Of a DNA stretch of 64,000 nt, positions 43,719-54,238 are shown piece by piece. The DNA is taken from positions 1,126,201-1,190,200 of the forward strand of contig OX030965.1 of NCBI GenBank assembly GCA_943735955.1, written 5' to 3'. Positions within the stretch are counted from its first letter, which is position 1. Each line of letters begins with the position of its first letter. The DNA comes from Piscicola geometra. Lineage: Eukaryota; Annelida; Clitellata; Hirudinida; Piscicolidae. A program made the position numbers and the translations under genes. Below the pieces are notes generated by a model. The model saw only the letters and a list, made by a program, of their open reading frames with translations, was not told the DNA's origin and ran no database searches.

Positions 43719-46700
43719 TCACAGGCAGACTCGTGATTCAGAGCGTTCCAGGTGAGTTATCGATGGACCACACCGCTCTCCTGAAGCACGCCCAGGTCGC
43801 CCTGCATGCAGTCGCCTTGTCAAGTCGATGAAGCATATGACTTCATTAAATCAAACGAAGCAAGCATCGAGCATCTTGTGCAGTGAAGTCACTCTGAAAT
43901 GTGCGCCTAATTCGGAGAAAAAGTTTCCTTCTTTAAAAGCACCAGAGGGTTCTTGTCACACGGGTTATGCCGTCATAGATCCACTCTTTCCAGCTCTCTT
44001 CTGTCTTGTGAAAGTTCTCCTGCAGTTTGCAAAGCTTTGCAGATCTAAAAAAGTTTTTCCGAGATTTTAATTGGTGGTTTTAATTTGTAAAGCAATTTTT
44101 TTTGCCAGAAACTCTAGTGGTGCTTTGTTTGTCATCTGGCGTTGATCACGAGCTTGATGCTGGCCAGAAGGTCTTTGTTGAGAAGTGGCTTGCTAGAGGC
44201 ATTGGTGGATCAGAGAGGCTTGCTAGAGGCATTGGTGGATCAGAGAGGCTTGCTAGAGGCATTGGTGGATCAGAGAGGCTTGCTAGAGGCATTGGTGGAT
44301 CAGAGAGGCTTGCTAGAGGCATTGGTGGATCAGAGAGGCTTGCTAGAGGCATTGGTGGATCAGAGAGGCTTGCAAGAGGCATTGGTGGATCAGAGAGGCT
44401 TGCAAGAGGCATTGGTGGATCAGAGAGGCTTGCTAGAGGCATTGGTGGATCAGAGAGGCTTGCTAGAGGCATCGGTGGAGTTCATCATCCGTCCAGAAAC
44501 GTCCTCAAGAGGCTGCATGCACTGCTCGCTCAAGTTCACATTTGCCACCACTTGCACAGCTCTCTTAGGAGCAGCATTGTCTCCATGCATTTATACTAGG
44601 GTTATTACGAGCGTGTTGGCTTAGATAGTATGTTATCGGACCTGCAACTCAAAGGTTGCCGATTCAAACCCCAGAGGAGCAACCTTGAGCTATCATATAC
44701 CTAGTGTATATGATGCAGTGTGTCACGACTTATGTCGTGAGTGTCGCTTCTGTTGCCTGCCTTGGCGCACTTTAAATAGGCATTTTTTTATTTTTACCAT
44801 TTTTCATATGACAAGATTCATTAGCCTGAAGTTCTAATCCATGAAATTTTGTCCAAAACTCACAAAAATGGTTTCACTTCTACAAGATCCACACAAAATC
44901 TCACGAACACAGTCAGTTTATAGGGGGAGGTTTCTCAAGATGAACCAGTTCCTAAGATAGAATAATAATAAGAATAATAATGACGAGCATTATTATAGTG
45001 GCGTATACCCCGAACGGGCTTCCAGGCCTTTGTGTTACTAGGGCATTGGTTGCATTTGAACCTAGGACCTTTCATTATTGGTCAAGCCGAGAGTCGTTGC
45101 CGGCTCAGCTACCCGTTCACCCATGATAGAACGAGCTTATTTACAGCTATTCGATTTTTATAAAAAAATTCTTACTTTTCTATTCATGCATCCGTCTTCT
45201 AAGCACATTTGTATTTTGGTTTCGTTCAATTATAATAATTAAAGAACTGATTTCCAAAAGAATAGTTTGAAAGTTGGGAGATAACGTTTTGCTGTTTTTT
45301 TCTCATCCGAAGGAGTAGAATTTTTTCAAATTATTAATTAGATGATGCACTACAATTTCATTATGTGCAAGTAGTATAATTAATAATTTAGAGATTAGCT
45401 TGTTGTAACCATGGTTGTGTAGCATGGTCATAGTTGCCTAAGATGAAACATGAATAGTTGCCTAAAATTAAACGTAGGAAGAGACTATAGACATTGATGA
45501 ATCTGTCTCTGGCATTCGTCCATCTCGGGAAATGATGAATCTATATAGACTATATACAGTATAATCAACTATATTAAGATTATATTCTAAATAGTCCATT
45601 GAAAATTAATACAAACCATTAATTTACTTTGTTATTCAATAAAAAAACTGTTAGTATTCATTAGCTTCAACACACGTATGTTCTATTTATACCTAAATCT
45701 CAAAATTGAATAGATGCAAACTTTCGTCTCATTAGTCCCAATTGACTGTAAACTGTTGCACGGAAAATGGTTGAAGCTAAATGTAAAGTGCAAATTAAGA
45801 AATTTCTCTGAGTAAAGCGAGTTCAATTTATGTTATTCCGAAGATTTTACTTTAAAAATAGAATTTCAAAAATTTAATAAAAAACTTAGAGCGTTTTTAA
45901 AAAACATTTGATGACGCTTTTGGAGAAAGAATTGAAAGACTACATCTTCCGGAATAAATAAAGAATTTTTTGAATGATCAGTATTGAGTGAGCGAAAAAA
46001 GTATTTCTTTAAATGAATACGATAGTCGGATGATAAGTAAAAGGTTTAAATTACAATTTTTATGACATACAATATGATTTTTTATGAGCAACTAAGCATT
46101 CCATCTTGGGAACCTAATTGCTCAGGATCGACTTTTTGAGTGTTCATGTTTGAGGTTAGTAAACTCATATTTCTTTTTCTTTATTTCTTATTTTAAAGGT
46201 GATATAGTTAGACAAAGAATCAATATTATAGCTGGATAAATTTTTATTTACGTTATTGGTTATGCAGTTGAGCTACGTTTAAAAATCGTTTCATTTTGTG
46301 CAACCTCCCCCTATTGCACATGAATACAAAATGTTCATTGCAGCGAAATATAAACTAACTCGTGCGCGCGAGGTTTTTTATTCATCTGGTAAACCATTTT
46401 TTAAGTTTTAGGCAGAAATTCATGGATTAGAACCTCAGACTAATTAATATAAATCTTCATAACCCTCAAACGATCCTATTTTCAGGGGCGCAACCAGCCA
46501 AAAATGCTGGTGGGGGCTCAACTTTAGTTTTAAAAAAATAATTATTTACCGCAACTGTTGTGTTTTGCAACATCAATTTTTATATTTTCTTGCTCTTTTA
46601 ATACCGAGTTTTTTTCACATATTTTGTAGAATAAATTTTAATTTCATAAGTTAAATTTTTACATTTTATTATTTATAATCTTTTATTTCCTGTTCACATT

Positions 46701-49297
46701 TAAAATTTCTCAAGACAATCTTTCCTCGCATAGACAATTTTTCAATTTTTTCATTCGATTTTAGTATTTTTATACAAATTTAGTCCTAATTTCTAGGTGA
46801 GAAGAGGGTTAATACTTGAATTAATTTTTTATATATTCAAAATAACTTTTAAAAGGTTTCCAATGCTTTTAAAAATCAATGGTGCGTTTTCGCAACTTTA
46901 ACGTAATATGATATCATATGATTTTTATTAAACCTAGTCATTCATTTCAATAGTTATTATGAATATAATACTATTATTAATTTAATGTCAATGTATTATG
47001 AAATTTATAAAATTAAAATTAAAAGCTGAATTTTGTAGATGAATGTTGATTTTTATATTTCGAAAAAAAATTTTAAACCGCAAATGCTTCAAATTTGAAA
47101 ATTATTGAAGAAAATATAATTTTTTAACCTCTCATAGGTTGATTATAAAATTAAAATAAAGATAACATTCGTCGTCAATGTCGTCCTTGAAACAGCACGA
47201 CAGTTTATGAGTGTTGTTGTAATTCACGTTAAATAATTTGCTTTGTTGCAATTAAAATAATAATAATTATTATTATAACTAATAAAATAATTAGAAGTCA
47301 GAATTTTATCGAACTATTTGCAATTGAAATTAATAAATGTGGTTTAAATCAATTTATTAATGATTTCTTACTGCACATAAGTATGTCACACTTCACGCCT
47401 ATGTTGCGTTTTCGCAACATTCTACCCCATTTAAACTTATGAAATAATTGTTTTCAATTGTGCTTGAGTTGTTAAAAAACCATATAATGCAAGTCTAAAT
47501 GTAAAAATCATGTTTATTTTTTTTTCGGGCAGTGGCGGTAAATGGGCTAAATAAAAACTACCAATTATATTTGATAAAGAATTTAGTTTTCAATGATACA
47601 AAAGGAAAACTACAAACTAAGTTGCATAGTATTCTTAAAGTTACGTCATCATTTTTTAAACTAAGGTAAAAAGTAAAAAAATAGGTTTGATATGAGATCC
47701 TAAACAGTCTATCATTTTTTAAAATATTTAGTTTCAACTAAATTTTGATGCGTTCTCAGTAAAAAAATATTTTTTCGATCAGTTTGTGAAAATCTTTTCA
47801 CCATTTCATTTACTTGAAGAAGTGCAGTAGCTGTTTTGGTAGCAGATATTCTCAAACAAGCTTTGCAAACGACGAGCAGAACAGTCGTCCTAAGATGAAT
47901 TTTAATATGCCGAAATTTATAAAATTCTCTTTCTGCATCTTATGAAGTAACTGGCAGAGTCAGAGCAACATCGAGCATATAATACAACTCGGGCTGAAGG
48001 CTTGTTGCTCAAAAGAGTTCTTCCAGTTCGATACATGCAATGAGATCAGACAGATCCGCACGTAAACTTGATGTGTTGATGTGATTTTGAGCTGTCTTTG
48101 CACAGTTTCAACATCCTTACCATGAAGGTTGAATAAATCTGAAAGCTCGGAAGTTATTTTGTCTATCTGCGTTATTCTTTAAATACTTGTCATGGCTGGA
48201 AAAATTTACATATGAAAAGATTTTAGAGTGTAGTTAAGGTCTAGTGGTGCTCTATTTCTTCTCAGAATTTGTGACATTTTAGTGTTATTTTGGTGGGGTC
48301 TCTATGTTCTGTCTTGATATATGAAATATGCTGTGAGATAAAGACCCAATAGCCATCCAGAGAGAATATCATTGTTCTATAGCATATTGAAAAATCTATT
48401 ACCCCCCCCCCCCACCAAAAAAACTCATCGATTTTCGAAAAATTGTGAAACCCTTCGAATAGGCTGCGCCACTGCCTATTTTTATCAAGAGCGAGAATAT
48501 GATGGTAGATTTTCCAGAAAACTTTTAGTATTGTCAAACATTTTTGTCGTTGCGCCACAGTTAGTTTCAATATATTCGACCCAGTTTCCCTATAAAAGGA
48601 ACGAAATAAGAGTGCCTGAAGTTCAAAAAACGGAAGTTTTATTTTCAATGCCATTCTTTTTAACACAGAGTAAATTTCATATTTGGGCAACTCACATTCA
48701 CTCGACCACTTGACAGAAGTCAGCACACGCGTCGGCTTCTCAGCTCTGCTCAACCCTCCACTGGACACCCGATCGCACCAAACATCTCTTAGTTGGTCTC
48801 GTTGTATTTGTGAAGTAAATATTCTCATTTTGGTTACTGGCGGCTTGACGTAATTGTCTTCTGCAACCCGCTAGGTCGTAATATTTTACATGGCTTAAGT
48901 TTCATATGTTGGCGTTTGTTTCCTCTTTTAGATTGTTCTGGGATTAAGGTGTTTGCGATTCGAAGCATGACATATAGCTAAAAGGTCGCCAGTTCGAATC
49001 CTTTTTCAGCCAACCGAGAGCTATCATATACCTTGTGTATATGATGCGGTGTTTCACGACCTATGTCGTGTGAGTGGTGCCTCAGTTGCGTGCCTTGGCG
49101 CATTATAAATAGGTATTTGTTTATTGTTTATAGGCCAACCACTCTTCCATCGTTCGCATCTTGATATTTGGACGCCACAGGACTCGATGGTGGCGGAGGG
49201 ACTGGCCTGGGTGGACGAGCAGGCTGCCCAGGAGACGTTCTACTGGTTCCCTGCCTTCTTCCACCCTGCCAATCAGCACAACGATGCCTGCTCATAA
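40034..49297 (+). CDS. SNF8: SNF8/VPS22 (ESCRT-II subunit), 8 exons found, one expected exon missing
   Basis: Exons are 40034-40087, 40196-40246, 42519-42655, 42768-42868, 42921-42993, 43160-43233, 43725-43795 and 49181-49297 (TAA). Phases join throughout. The start MRRRGAGVGAI matches the SNF8 N-terminus. Landmarks are NLEDFARKHRTEIRKNARF, FQQMCAAIGVDPLA, GMGDFYYELGVQVLEVC, IKTLKILGDG, VIQSVPGELSMDHTALL and EGLAWVDEQAAQETFYWFPA. SNF8 is the central ESCRT-II winged-helix subunit acting at endosomes. The sum gives 225 residues against about 258 in human. The lost part lies between LLKHAQ and DSMVAEGLAW, the first half of the second winged helix. Both neighbours are phase 0, so skipping is in frame. 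Introns hold a LINE, SINEs, a hAT and minisatellites. Confidence 0.92.
40387..41790 (-). mobile_element. LINE family A copy in SNF8 intron 2
   Basis: The 3' tail at 40387-40405 is AATAC repeats, read as (GTATT)n on the minus strand. The copy is 5' truncated near 41790, where the sequence GGATGTCTGAAAA is duplicated. It opposes SNF8 transcription. No clear TSD. Confidence 0.87.
40602..41783 (-). pseudogene. LINE A reverse transcriptase, C-terminal 393 codons
   Basis: An uninterrupted frame covers palm to C-terminus: LIDLSAAFDLVDHATLLRRL (motif A), VPQGSVLGPLLFSLY (motif B), HQYADDTQIY (motif C, both catalytic Asp), QLKLNSSKTEVIW, SRIDYGNIILT and LWNSLPNRLK. The endonuclease and fingers are absent, so it is not autonomous. 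The open frame over 1.2 kb points to a fairly recent insertion. Its nearest relative in the window is the 494-codon ORF at 50628-52112. Confidence 0.88.
43318..43530 (+). repeat. 27-bp minisatellite in SNF8 intron 6
   Basis: About eight units of ACAACATCACACCAACACAA plus CACTAAC. The surrounding 43260-43720 is also CAA-rich simple sequence. It gives Thr/Asn/His-rich chance ORFs. Confidence 0.92.
44180..44478. repeat. 30-bp tandem repeat, ten near-identical copies
   Basis: The unit GGCTTGCTAGAGGCATTGGT plus GGATCAGAGA is nearly invariant. With a length divisible by three it is open in two plus frames (RLARGIGGSE, LLEALVDQRG) and one minus frame (MPLASLSDPP). A fourth frame, continuous with exon-like minus-strand sequence on both sides (44598-44480 and 44180-44120), contains one TGA per unit. 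It lies in SNF8 intron 7. Confidence 0.93.
44605..44795 (+). mobile_element. SINE family 1 copy in SNF8 intron 7
   Basis: The head is GTGTTGGCTTAGATAGTATG (box A) and GCCGATTCAAACCCC (box B). The body has AGCTATCATATACCTAGTGT, ACGACTTATGTCGTG and the end GGCGCACTTTAAATAGGC. Orientation is the same as SNF8. Confidence 0.85.
44820..46445. mobile_element. Family 7 TIR element, copy A
   Basis: The outer ends share GTTCTAATCCATGAA in inverted orientation (44831 and about 46425). Further in are ATAGGGGGAGGTT (44920 and 46314), then GGTTCCYAAGATRGAA-like blocks. Internally TTGCCTAAGATGAAA recurs. No ORF was recognised. A SINE family 2 copy is inserted at 44959-45122. An inverted copy lacking the outermost arms lies at 62030-63110. 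Superfamily unknown. Confidence 0.65.
44959..45122 (-). mobile_element. SINE family 2, copy 2
   Basis: It matches copy 1 in reverse orientation, with the flanking direct repeat GATAGAA on both sides. The comparison with the family-7 copy at 62-63 kb shows the empty site (CCTAAGATAGAACGAGC). Confidence 0.85.
46483..48474. mobile_element. hAT family 2, copy a (complete ends, exact TSD)
   Basis: The ends are CAGGGGCGCAACCAGCC and the complement of CAGTGGCGCAGCC. The exact duplication CCTATTTT lies at 46475-46482 and 48475-48482. This is the reference copy for family 2. Transposase remnants on the minus strand (about 47800-48080) are too decayed to give an ORF. It is in SNF8 intron 7. Confidence 0.92.
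48945..49135 (+). mobile_element. SINE family 1 copy before the last SNF8 exon
   Basis: Box B is AGTTCGAATCC at about 48991. The body has AGCTATCATATACC, ACGACCTATGTCGTG and the end GGCGCATTATAAATAGG. The box A region is degenerate. It ends about 45 bp before the acceptor of the terminal SNF8 exon. Confidence 0.82.
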
Positions 49298-49475
49298 AAG
49301 GAAGATCTTGACGATTAATTACAACTTCCAATGCATTAAATCGTGCTACTTTCAATAGTTCCTCTAATTTCTAAAACTATTGTTTGTTGTTGCTTGACTC
49401 TTATTTCATCTTTTCATCTCAGTTATTTCAAAGATCGATTAAACATTTGAAAGTTTGAACAAACATTTAAACATT

Positions 49476-49930
49476 TGTAGTGGCCTAGATTTATTGAGTC
49501 CACATCTAGGGCTAACGTACTATATATAAGGAAGCCTTCTCGGTAATAAACTCTCTCTCGTCTCCATACTCCTATCGTGCTCGCTTCAATTGGTGACCCT
49601 GACGTTCCAACCTCGTGGATTCTTCAACCAGCCTTATCATCCAGACAACCGCATGGAGGAGAGAAAGTTTCAAAAAGTTTTATACCAAAAACAACTTAAC
49701 AACAACAACAACAATAAAAAACAAAAAGAAGCAGATGTTTTTCCGACCACGTGGGTTTCTCGTTTTGGCATTCCGCTTCATCTTGTGACGGACCGAGAAC
49801 GCCAATCTGAGCCCGAACTCATGAGTCATCTTCCTGCATTGATCGCTCCCTTACCATTTTCAAAATCACAATCCTCTGGTGAATGCCTTCTACAACCAAA
49901 CAACGGAGGAACAAGCGGAAATGAAATTTA
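49476..49930 (+). mobile_element. Degenerate LTR retrotransposon remnant
   Basis: 49476-49588 looks like an LTR: TGTAGTGG at the start, TATATATAAGG, AATAAACTCTCTCTCG, and CTTCA at the end, followed by the primer-binding-type sequence ATTGGTGACCCTGACG. After a short 5' leader, 49745-49830 encodes TTWVSRFGIPLHLVTDRER, a piece of an integrase core (the D of TDR). Gag, protease and RT are missing, so it is a large deletion. It resembles the element at 58926-61175 in LTR design. Confidence 0.72.
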
Positions 49931-49939
49931 GTTTTACAG

Positions 49940-50188
49940 TACAATCTAGTGCAATACAATGCAAACAATAAAATACAATACAATGCAATGAAATTCAATA
50001 CAACGACGAGTATGCTTATCGTGGCGTAAACCCGGACGGGCTTCAAGACCACTTAGTTATGGGAAAGTTAATAATGATAATATTAATGATAATTGAGTAA
50101 ACAAATAAATGATAAGTATAAGTAAAGCAAAAAAATATAAATATAAAAAAGTACTAAAAAATACAATATAGATATACAAATATATATA
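49940..50188 (-). mobile_element. LINE family A 3' end fragment
   Basis: It contains AATAC-type repeats, then ACGACGAGTATGCTTATCGT and GGCGTAAACCCGGACGGGCT, the LINE A 3' untranslated end in reverse. No coding part is present. Confidence 0.8.
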
Positions 50189-50221
50189 TAAGAGTTTTAA
50201 TCTACGTTAACTTTCATTTAC

Positions 50222-52273
50222 AATACAATACAATACAATACAACGACGAGTATTATTAACGTGGCGTAAACCCGGACGGGCTTCGAGACCACTTGGTTAT
50301 CGAAAATTTGATAATAATATTAATGATAGATGAATAAATGGAAAGTATAGGAAAAGTAAGTTTTTGAAATTTAACAATAAAATCATTTATATATATATAT
50401 ACATACATATGCACATATATAAACACATATATATATATATATATATATATTTTTAAATAGACAAAATATTTTTATTGAAAGTGAAATGATAATAACAATA
50501 AATTTAAGAAAATTTAAGAAAATATTTTACAATTATTATTGACCATTAGTATAAATATAAAAAAGAATGAAATTGGGAAGCAAGAAATTGATTGATGAAA
50601 AATGAGCAGTAAATTTGTAAGTTATTGTTATCGGTCGAACAAGTACGTTTTCAGGGAACGGCTGAATGTCGCGGTCGAGCTCGGGGATTTGAGTCTATTG
50701 GGAAGACTATTCCAAAGAGTCGGCGCTGCAACAAAAAAGCTTCTTGCACCTGCATACTTGAGTTTGTAGCTCTGTGGAACTAAATCTCTTGATCTAGCAG
50801 ATCTGAGTCTTTCCCTCTGGGGAAGACTTGCTCTCATGACAATGCTACTCGACAAATAATCTGGGCACTCATTAGACAGACACTTGTGCATTAACAAGAT
50901 GTTTTTGTATTCAATTCTATTTTCAACACGAAGCCAGTGAAGCTCCTTGAGAACAGGGCTGATGTGATCATACTTTCTAGCACCTGTTATGAGCCTAGCT
51001 GTGGTGTTGATTATAGACTGAATTTTCTGCAGCTGCGTCATTGGCAACCCAGTAAGAATGATATTGCCATAGTCAATTCGACTGAGAACCAAAGCAGAAG
51101 CCAATGTTCTCAGTGAGTCCTTGGTCAATAACCATCTTATGGATCGTATTTGGCGTAAAGAAGCAAAGCAGATTTGAGTCACCTTGTTGATGTGTGTCGT
51201 CATGGTGAGGTCTTTGTCGAGATAAACTCCTAGGTTTCTGACACTTTCAGAAGGAATTATCTCGTTCTGACAAATGCGAACTGGATCTTTGAGAGTGTGA
51301 GTAGAGTTTCGACGGGATGAGAGCCAGATAACTTCAGTTTTGCTGGAGTTAAGTTTCAGTTGATTGGCACCCATCCAAGTAGCAATTTCATCAATGCATG
51401 ATGAAACCCTCTCTTGCAGGTCAGCCTGATGACCTTTAATGCAATGACTGTAAATCTTGGTGTCATCAGCGTACTGATGAAAAGCGAGCTCATGTCTAGC
51501 TGCTATTCTTTCCAAATCTCCAGTGTACAACGAGAACAGTAAAGGACCGAGGACTGAACCTTGGGGGACTCCTACAGCGGAAACCGACATTGTCGATTTT
51601 GTCCCACTACAGCGGATGTCAAAACATCTGTTATTTAAGTAGTCCCTAAACCATTCTAACGCAGAGTCAGAGAAACCATAGGAGATGTGCAGTCTTCGGA
51701 GCAGTGTAGCATGATCTACCAGATCGAAAGCTGCCGATTGATCAAGCAAAACTAACAATGTAAGCTTACCGTCATCTGCTGCCCTAACGATGTCTGAAAA
51801 GACTTTGGTTATGGCAGTTTCTGTCGAATGATGACGACGGTAGGCTGACTGCAAGGGAGGGAAAAGATGAAATTCTGCGAGGTAGTTGACTACTCTGTGG
51901 AGAACTAATCTTTCCATGAGTTTGGACAACACCCTCAAGTTTGAAATAGGCCTGTACGACGAAGTTTCGGTGAGTTTAAGACTCGGCTTCTTGAGCAGTG
52001 GCGTGATGTAGGCCGACTTGAAGGACTTCGGAACCCTGCCTGCCGAAAAAGACCTGTTGAATAAGCTCACTAAAAAAAAGCAATTTTTCCAGATATCTTC
52101 TTCAACAGCCATGTAGGAACCGGGTCATTCGAGCACTGCTTATTCGGAAGCCCTTGAATAGCCCTAACTACTTCTTCTTCGTCGACTATGCTGAACCTAT
52201 TCAAACTGAGCCCGTGCTCGCAGAATGAAAATGTTGGGTCATCTTGGGCATTGATTGACCTTCTCGCCGACGC
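50222..52273 (-). mobile_element. LINE family A insertion with 13-bp TSD
   Basis: The (GTATT)n tail is at 50222-50245 (seen as AATAC repeats). The target duplication AACTTTCATTTAC lies at 50209-50221 and 52274-52286, exact over 13 bp. Removing the insertion restores hAT family 4. It is a 5'-truncated 2052-bp copy, so insertion was by ordinary target-primed reverse transcription. Confidence 0.93.
50628..52112 (-). pseudogene. LINE A reverse transcriptase, 494 codons, one frameshift upstream
   Basis: The frame covers fingers to C-terminus: AYITPLLKKPSLKLTETSSY, RPISNLRVLSKLMERLV, QSAYRRHHSTETAITKV, LLDQSAAFDLVDHA (motif A), VPQGSVLGPLLFSLY (B), HQYADDTKIY (C) and the same C-terminal domain as the other copies. 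Upstream coding sequence (52273-52070) is in another frame, so one indel near 52085 breaks the ORF. The endonuclease is missing by 5' truncation. Confidence 0.9.
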
Positions 52274-52567
52274 AACTTTCATTTACGAGTTAATCAATTA
52301 ACGACCGTTAAGTTTTTAAACCCCGTTAAATATATAAACGCATTTGAAAAAAATTAACGCATTTAAAATTTTCAATTAATTTAAACCTCTCCAAATTGAA
52401 CTATTTTTTGCTGTTTTGGTTACATTTTCAAAAAGTGAACACAAAAACTTCCCTAATTTAATGTAAAAATAGAAAAAAATGCATTTCATCAAAAACTTAT
52501 CATTTCTTATAGATTTGCAGCAGGGTGAAAAATATTTAAAATGTTCAATAGTGTTACTTGCAATTTG

Positions 52568-52741
52568 CTGAACTGGTAGCCGAGTCGGTAACGACTCTCG
52601 GCTTGACCAATAATGAAAGGTCCTAGGTTTGACTGCAACCAATGCCCTAGTAACCCAGAGGCGCAAATGAAAATATGCAGCCTAAGTGGCCTCGAAGCTC
52701 GCTTGGGTTATACGCCACTATAATAATGCTCGTCATTATTT
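52568..52741 (+). mobile_element. SINE family 2, copy 3
   Basis: GGTAGCCGAGTCGGTAACGA to GGTTATACGCCACTATAAT. It interrupts hAT family 4 copy 2 between GCAATTTG and TGTCACT; the uninterrupted site is at 370-382 in copy 1. The short repeat TTTG flanks it. Confidence 0.87.
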
Positions 52742-53057
52742 GTCACTTTACACAAGAAATGTGCATTTCAGAAGATGATCCAGCTTACGTCATTCGTTTC
52801 ACACCCAAATTTTTTTTCGAATTGGAGCAGAAAATGATTAAACAGAATATCTAATGGCTAAGAATTGCCACATCATTAGACCTCCGTTTTAAAAATAATA
52901 ATAATGTTTTTAATGTTGCGAAACTGGTAAGAAAGTACTTGCAAGTGCAGTTCCATGTGAACATCTATTCAGCTTGTCAGCAAGAAAAGAGCCTCTTCAG
53001 ATCCAACTAATGTTGAAAACTTTTTACAAAAACACCCATGCGCATCTTACTTCGATT

Positions 53058-54238
53058 GAGCATCTTGCCCCGCTCTTAGTATATATTTTTAAAACTTGTA
53101 CATTTTTTTAAATTGAAACGCTCAAATAGTAGATTTTAATTTACTGATTTTAAATACGTTAACCAAATTTTAATTTGTTTGTTTAAAAAAAAGTTATACC
53201 TATTTTAAAATTTACAAAGAACACATATTTTGTACCGTTTTTACGTCATAATCTATAAGCAATTCACGGCCCCCTCACAAAACAGAAATATTGTTTTGTT
53301 TTCATTTGTTTTTTTCTTCTTATATTGTTGAAAATCACTAGTTTTATTTAATTTGATACAAGGAATCAGAATTAAAAGTTAAAAGAATAATATCTTTCAA
53401 AATGACATAGTTATTAACATTTTAAAAGCTTCACTTACGGAAGAAATCAACCTTCACAGTAGTTTAACCTTATTAATTATTATATACTTTTTTTAAAATT
53501 GAAACGCTCAAATTGTAGATTTTGATTTACTTATTTTAAATACGTTAACCAAATTTCAATTTGTTTGTTTAAAAAAAAGTTATAGCTATTTTAACTTAAC
53601 AACTTAACAATTTTGTGTTAAGTCGAAAGCATGTACACTCTAAAATCTATTTCGTATTCTTAAAAAATGTTTTTTAACAACTTTTTTTTACAGAATTTCA
53701 TCGAGTATAACTTATACTTTTTCAATAACTTTCTTAAGTAAAAAGTATCTTTTTTGATTCCCGAAATACTTAATTTAAAGCTTTGCCTAGAGTTTTCTGG
53801 CTTCTCACTTAATATTTATTCAACCTAAGAAAAATATAATGATAGATTATTTAAAGACGAATCTAATTATGTATAATTCAAGATTAAACGTAATTTTTTG
53901 GTTAGCGCATTAAGAAATGAATAAGTACGTATAAAAAGTAGCAGTACCTAAATTAATGCTTTTTACTGTTACGCTAGATTTAAGGGATATTTTGATTAAA
54001 ACCCTTTTATTTGAAAGCTTACATAATATATAATTTATTTATAAAATACTCATTTAAAAGATAATGAAATTGTCTTTCATGCACTTGCTTTTTTATTTCG
54101 ATAGAATAACGCATAACTTAAATTTTAAGACTTTTCTATAATTTTATTGTAAAACGTCAATTTTGCTCATTAGCATAAGTCTATTGGGTTTGCTATATAT
54201 ATATATATATATATATATTAAGAGCGGGGCAAGATAAA
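53058..54238. mobile_element. 1.2 kb TIR element of unknown type
   Basis: The ends are ATCTTGCCCCGCTCTTA (53060) and its exact complement TAAGAGCGGGGCAAGAT (54221-54237). Both continue into TATATA on the inner side. Internally a 100-bp segment (GAAACGCTCAAAT to AAAGTTATA) is present twice, at about 53110 and 53498. No ORF was recognised and the target duplication is not obvious. Confidence 0.7.

Larger units (their letters stand above)
50190..53027 (+). mobile_element. hAT family 4, copy 2, split by a LINE and a SINE
   Basis: 50190-50221, 52287-52567 and 52742-53027 align in order with 69-895 (GTTAATCAATTAACGACCGT, then GCAATTTG|TCACT, then GTGAACATCTATTCAGC). The right end is missing: the sequence changes at about 53027. 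A shrunken C-terminal transposase segment persists at about 52925-53020, with frameshifts. Confidence 0.82.

Noticed and set aside
48690..48788. Minus-strand exon-like stretch (VLTSVKWSSE) as an inverted missing SNF8 exon
   Set aside because: Similarity to the expected segment is limited to a few residues, spacing to the Trp differs, the phase does not fit, and it is on the wrong strand.
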